Source: an uncultured Dietzia sp.
GTDB lineage: Bacteria; Actinomycetota; Actinomycetes; Mycobacteriales; Mycobacteriaceae
Assembly: GCA_946570335.1 (NCBI GenBank)
Contig: CAMNYG010000054.1
Span: 1 to 7,363, forward strand
DNA: 7,363 bases
Direction: 5' to 3'
Part shown: one piece after another, positions 7,262-7,363 of the stretch
Layout: each line of letters opens with the position of its first letter
Numbering within the stretch: the stretch's first letter is position 1
Notes under the pieces: generated by a model
The model's input: the letters and a program-made list of their open reading frames with translations, nothing else
The model's database searches: none
Told to the model about the DNA's origin: nothing
Position numbers and translations under genes: made by a program

Positions 7262-7310
7262 TCCTGAGGTGAAGTCAGGATCGGCTGGAACCAGCCGCCG
7301 GGTCGGCCCG
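7262..7310 (+). repeat. Three consecutive inverted repeats in the gap after ccdA
   Basis: TCCTGA (7262-7267) pairs with TCAGGA (7275-7280) around a 7-nt loop. One base later CGGCTGG (7282-7288) pairs with CCAGCCG (7291-7297) around AA; as RNA this means 6 pairs and a 4-nt loop. Next CGGG (7299-7302) pairs with CCCG (7307-7310). The pairing is read directly from the sequence. Whether this forms an RNA structure, a protein site or a terminator cannot be decided here. Confidence 0.5.
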
Positions 7311-7327
7311 TCGTACTGGTTGTGGGA

Positions 7328-7363
7328 ATGAGTAGAGGTGTGGGCGCGGTGCTGGTCGCCGCC
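7328..7363 (+). CDS. Possible start of a further gene, cut off by the right edge
   Basis: ATG at 7328 opens a frame of 12 codons reaching the window end (MSRGVGAVLVAA). A basic residue followed by small and hydrophobic residues would suit a signal peptide or first membrane helix. The other two forward frames both hit stops around 7327-7333, so this is the only + frame able to carry a gene across the edge. GGGA lies directly before the ATG, too close for a good ribosome binding site. ResB would be expected here from the conserved gene order, but 12 residues cannot confirm it. Confidence 0.3.
   Translation, partial: MSRGVGAVLVAA

Noticed and set aside
5977..7272. 431-codon plus-strand frame overlapping the thioredoxin and ccdA genes
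   Set aside because: It overlaps two genes with intact catalytic motifs in other frames. Its translation is Arg/Ser/Pro-rich with no domain.
7262..7297. Fragments resembling a cobalamin riboswitch B12 box (AGTCAGGA) or a TPP riboswitch (CTGAG, GATC)
   Set aside because: Only short pieces match. The conserved upstream and downstream elements and their order are missing, and a full cobalamin element would extend into ccdA.

Overview
The window comes from a high-GC actinobacterium. Start codons are mostly GTG, third codon positions are strongly GC-rich, genes are packed with 4-bp start/stop overlaps, and the order hemL - histidine phosphatase - TlpA-like thioredoxin - ccdA matches the heme/cytochrome c maturation locus of Mycobacterium (Rv0524-Rv0527). 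A member of Mycobacteriales, perhaps close to Dietzia, Gordonia or Rhodococcus, is my inference; no rRNA or other taxonomic marker is present. All genes lie on the + strand.

Layout. (1) Positions 3-1331 hold three small, overlapping genes for membrane proteins of unknown function: a four-helix protein entering from the left edge, a two-helix protein with a soluble beta-rich tail, and an 80-residue two-helix protein. (2) A 213-bp gap (1332-1544) holds a possible promoter with a 14-bp perfect palindrome. (3) Positions 1545-3425 encode a secreted alpha/beta hydrolase of the tripeptidyl-aminopeptidase/CaeA type with a Pro/Ala-rich C-terminal tail. (4) From 3471 to 7204 runs a compact operon: hemL (glutamate-1-semialdehyde aminomutase), a histidine phosphatase with an unusually long N-terminal extension, a thioredoxin-like lipoprotein with WCGPC, and ccdA, which carries electrons across the membrane to the thioredoxin. 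(5) A 123-bp, inverted-repeat-rich gap (7205-7327) precedes a short open frame that may be the start of another gene.

How the genes work together. HemL makes 5-aminolevulinate, the first committed tetrapyrrole precursor. CcdA and the lipoprotein thioredoxin should keep apocytochrome c cysteines reduced so that heme can be attached by System II (ResB/CcsA). ResB and CcsA are expected downstream but are not visible. The operon therefore couples heme supply to cytochrome c assembly. The hydrolase and the three small membrane proteins have no evident link to this pathway.

I see no mobile element, CRISPR array, tRNA or rRNA. The most unusual items are the N-terminal extension of the phosphatase, the run of inverted repeats after ccdA, the palindrome in the hydrolase promoter region, and the uncharacterised trio of membrane proteins. 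None amounts to strong evidence for a new system.
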